A stretch of 64,000 nucleotides of DNA from Psoroptes ovis. Taxonomy: Eukaryota > Arthropoda > Arachnida > Sarcoptiformes > Psoroptidae. A program made the position numbers and the translations under genes. The DNA lies in assembly GCA_002943765.1 (NCBI GenBank), contig PQWQ01000022.1, forward strand, positions 186,001 to 250,000, read 5' to 3'. Under the pieces are notes generated by a model. It saw nothing but the letters and a program-made list of their open reading frames with translations. It had not been told where the DNA came from and made no database searches. This document shows, piece by piece, positions 60,463-64,000 of this stretch (positions within the stretch are counted from its first letter, which is position 1; each line of letters begins with the position of its first letter).

Positions 60463-60538
60463 AGGCTGTCCGAAAAGTTCATTCGACTCAATCAATAGAG
60501 TTGTTCATGAAAATCGGCCAGAACTTTTCGGACAACAT
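60463..60538 (-). repeat. Short TIR element, subfamily A
   Basis: Reverse; right tip GGACAACAT. Confidence 0.86.
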
Positions 60539-60909
60539 AATATATTTCGGAGCTGGAAATAAATAGAAACATCAATTTGTAAAATATCAATAAAATGAAT
60601 CAAATATGTGAATATGAGAGTGAAACATGTTTGAAATTGAAACTCAACCCAAAGATATTTTTGGAAAATTTTGAAAATAAAATTCAAATGGGTAAAACAA
60701 CATATTTTTTGAGTGGAATATACTGGGTATGTGATCAGAATTTTAAATTATTTTTGAACCAAAAAAATGAAATGAAATTCTACCGAATGAATGGTTCTCA
60801 ACAACAAATATGTTCAACAATAATTTAAAATTTGATAAAACTTGACACCTTACTCACTACTTGAATTGCGAATGGAAAAACATATTTCACAAAGACTCTT
60901 CTCTATTTT

Positions 60910-60985
60910 GGGTTGTCCAAAAAGTTTTGGGCGATTTTCATGTACAACTCTATTGAATAAGCCGAATGAACTTTTCGGACAACCT
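60910..60985 (+). repeat. Short TIR element, subfamily A
   Basis: Forward; left tip GGGTTGTCC; 164 bp from the next copy in the same orientation. Confidence 0.86.
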
Positions 60986-61149
60986 AATTAAAATTTGAAA
61001 TATATTTGTTTGATTTAAAATGTGGAAAATTCTATTCGACGATGTATAACTATATGATATGATAATCAATTGAAATTTGATGAAAAAAATGAAATTTATT
61101 TAGTGGTTTTTTTTTATTTCACCACTATTTTTCACAAAATGAAATATCG

Positions 61150-61225
61150 AGATTGTCCGGAAAGTTTTAGCCGATTTTCATGAGCAACTCTATTGATCGA
61201 GCCGAATGAATTTTTCGGACAACCA
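61150..61225 (+). repeat. Short TIR element, subfamily A
   Basis: Forward; left tip AGATTGTCC, right end GGACAACCA. Confidence 0.85.
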
Positions 61226-62173
61226 CAATAAAATTCTTTAACGGAAATATCAATTCTTGAAAATGAAATGAAACCATCATCAGCTTGAAAAGTAATTCAG
61301 AAGGAAAATAAATGAAATCTTTTCAAACGGTTTCATATTACCACCATTTCCATGGTGAAAAATAGAAATGATTTGCTTATGGCTTGTTTGATATTGAATT
61401 TCACTCGACATTACGCCAGCTTTCATATATTTTATTATATGAAAATGAATTTTTAATTTCAATTATCAATTAGCCTTTTTTGATTCAAGCAAAAATCCAT
61501 TATTCATAATGATGGCATAAAGCATCGAATAATTGCTATCGCTATTTTCGAGATAAATTACATAATTATTTTAATTAAAATATTATCAAACAAACATTTT
61601 TCGAAGATCTATTCAAATATAGCCTTTCTATCGATGATTGAGATGTGAATATTTAATATATTTGGTGGAAAAATTTTGGAAATTTTACCAAAATGAATTG
61701 TGATTATTTATTATTATTAAAGATTATTGTAATCAATCAAAAATTGAACAATGTGTGTAATATGAGAAAACGACAATTTATTCATCAGCAAAATTGAAGA
61801 ATATTACTAAGGGCCCAAGGATTATCAAATTATAATTTGGACCCAACCAAAATTGAAACAATTCAAGAAAATAAAGTAGAAACCTTATAAATATAAATGA
61901 ATTGATTAAATATCGATTTCGATTATTCGAAATAAGAAAAAAATCTTATCATTTCAACAAACCACACAAAATCATTGACAAATGAAATGAAAAAGAAATT
62001 ATTCCTTGGAAAAATTTCTAGGCACAGAATAATACTTGGAGCAATGATTTTCTGAATAGATGGGGCCATCAAAAATTGGCTTTCCTTTGGATTTTAAAAG
62101 GGGGAAAATCCAATACATTGCCAATACAAAGCGAATACAAATTACATTTGAGAAAATCATTTTGATTATATTT

Positions 62174-62249
62174 TGGTTGTCCCATAAGTTCTTGCCGTTT
62201 TTCAATATTAAAAAAAAATAAAAAACGGCAAGAACTTATGGGACAACCA
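62174..62249. repeat. Short TIR element, subfamily C (foldback)
   Basis: Arms TGGTTGTCCCATAAGTTC through CTTGCCGTTTTT are complementary without a mismatch that I see; spacer is A-rich. Flanked by TATATTT/AATATAT. Confidence 0.9.
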
Positions 62250-63808
62250 ATATATTTGGCAATCTGGTTTTCGATTACGGGGTGTAAATTGCTTTTTTTG
62301 AAAATATTTCAAATTGGTTTTCACAAGTAATGCTGGATTGGGGTACACAGACGCCCCCTTCGAAGAAAATATGATTATCGATTCGGTAATAATGGCTGGA
62401 ACCTTATGATTCTTGAATCAAACGACGACGAAACTCGAATTTTTCAATCTCTGGTTTTAAAGTTTTTGGGGTGAAAATAGACGAAATTTCACAAGGTCCC
62501 ATTTGATTTGAAATTTCTGAAATTTCAGTGAAATTCAATCAATTGATCAATTCAATGTTTCTGTTCATCATCATCATTTCAAAATGCAATTTTCATACAT
62601 CAATTTCGTTTCGATAAATGGATTTTTTGGCGACCGAATTCGTAATTTTGAATCAATACATTTTCAATGAGAGCGAGAAAATTACGTTTTTAAAAATTTA
62701 AAAATTCTATTTTTAAGGAACAGAAGCACAGAATTCAAAGCATTCATCGATATCATTACTTTGTACAATTCACAAGTGATTGATCTGCGAAGTTGATCGA
62801 TCATCGAAATATAATTTGAATCAGTTCGAAATGTCGTGTTGCATTTTCATTGCCAAATTTCAACAATTTTCATCAAATGTGTGGGTTCATTGCCACATTC
62901 GAAAGTTAATAATTTATATCGCAAAACACAGTGAGATGTCTAGAGCTATAGATTGCGATTCATATCTCTTATATTTTTGAATAATTTCATACAACAGTTT
63001 TCTAAACAATTCAAATGCAAATTTCAGGAAAATTTGGGCGAAAAATGCGAAATAATTCAATTTGAAATTCAGTTTTTAGTTCACTTCAGCATATCGCTAT
63101 CATCAGTGGTAAAAGTGGCCAAAACATTTTTAGAATTGCCAAAGTTTATGATGTCTAAGATGTGCGAAAAACTTGACTGGGGAAACTTTATGAATAATTT
63201 AAAGTAAATTTTAATGGCCCTGAATTTGAGCAATGCAAACGTACAACATAACGACTGAATACGGCATAGCATATACTTAAAGCTCCTGGAAGCATATATT
63301 TGCAACCCTGCCAAACAGCCTCTTGAATTATCACCCAGGGAGTTTTAGAAAATAAGAAAACATAAACATATATCTTTCATAATCACAAGAATATTAAATA
63401 TTACTTATTATCATCGAGGTTATTAAAACATATATGAATGAGTTTTTAGGTTATATTCATGAATTATCATTTAAATAAAATCTCATTTTTATTAATATTA
63501 ATAATCATGGGCCATATTCGAGGGCTCCAAAAGAATCCCCATTGACATTATTCATTTTGTGTGTGAACCACACAAACACAAAATTATGGCAAATTCATGT
63601 GCATAAACATCTGTTTTTCGAGATTATTTCTTGAACCTTTAATTATGAAATGAATTCAATGAAAACACTTGAAATGAAAATTTATGTAATTAATATTTTC
63701 ACATTTAATGAAACATGTACCAAAAATGATGATGAAACACAAGCAATAAAGGACGAAATATGAATTTCAGAACCCAAAAACGACCCAAAAATTTATGAGA
63801 ATTTTTTC

Positions 63809-63884
63809 GGGTTGTCCGAAAAGTTTTGGCCGATTTTCATGAACTACTCTATCGAATAAGCCAAATGAACTTTTCGGACAATCT
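63809..63884 (+). repeat. Short TIR element, subfamily A
   Basis: Forward; left tip GGGTTGTCC, right tip GGACAATCT. Confidence 0.86.
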
Positions 63885-64000
63885 AATATTTTTGCTATTC
63901 GGGGAAGACAACTTTTCTATTCCTCCGAATCGGAAAAAAACACTTGAACGTACACATTTGGTTTGTTTTTGAATGTGAAAACTATGAAAGTATCAAACAT

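Larger units (their letters stand above)
58187..64000. other. Gene-poor right end of the window
   Basis: AT-rich sequence with six TIR elements (58437, 60463, 60910, 61150, 62174, 63809) and no supported gene. Open frames at 60595-60828 and 62953-63207 lack motifs. Confidence 0.45.

Noticed and set aside
1..64000. CRISPR arrays, operons, bacterial promoters or ribosome binding sites.
   Set aside because: Spliced eukaryotic genes throughout; the regular short repeats are dispersed TIR elements, not spaced direct repeats.

Overview
This window is nuclear DNA from an animal, most likely an arthropod and probably a mite. The sequence is strongly AT-rich. The genes have mostly short GT-AG introns (many 54-120 bp), Asn/Gln/His/Ser-rich runs and AATAAA signals. 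They include a chitin-binding peritrophin-type protein, a discoidin-domain receptor, an SLC17 transporter, an F-box/LRR protein, ENOSF1 and cytosolic valyl-tRNA synthetase. The low GC, tiny introns and homopolymeric Asn/His tracts fit astigmatid (dust-mite-like) genomes. That placement is an inference, because no species-specific marker was seen.

Layout. 1-7.0 kb: 5' part of a minus-strand secreted chitin-binding gene, with a tiny signal-peptide exon separated from the next exon by a 5 kb intron. 7.0-8.4 kb: intergenic. 8.4-13.1 kb: an apparently complete DNA transposon with 358 bp terminal inverted repeats that look identical, and a three-exon gene for a 792-residue DDE transposase with a SWIM zinc finger. 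13.1-19.2 kb: intergenic. 19.2-39.3 kb: the gene-dense core. On the minus strand this holds an SLC17-type transporter, an F-box/LRR protein, valyl-tRNA synthetase and a discoidin-domain receptor. On the plus strand it holds ENOSF1, convergent with VARS. 39.3-64.0 kb: a long stretch with no gene I can recognise, only a few unassigned open frames.

The strongest overall signal is a very short (about 75-80 bp) mariner-like terminal-inverted-repeat element. It is present in 42 copies, about one per 1.5 kb, in three subfamilies that share their tips but differ inside. It saturates introns and intergenic DNA, is nearly absent from the gene-dense core, and never interrupts an exon I could assign.

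The exon models for SLC17, F-box/LRR, ENOSF1, VARS, DDR and the transposase were built by hand. Every junction keeps reading phase and each CDS is a whole number of codons (577, 612, 444, 1082, 1099 and 793, stops included). The genes are unrelated housekeeping, transport and signalling functions and show no shared pathway. The most notable protein is the DDR-like receptor, whose kinase domain keeps HRD but has lost the beta-3 lysine, the DFG Phe-Gly and the APE Glu, which suggests a pseudokinase.
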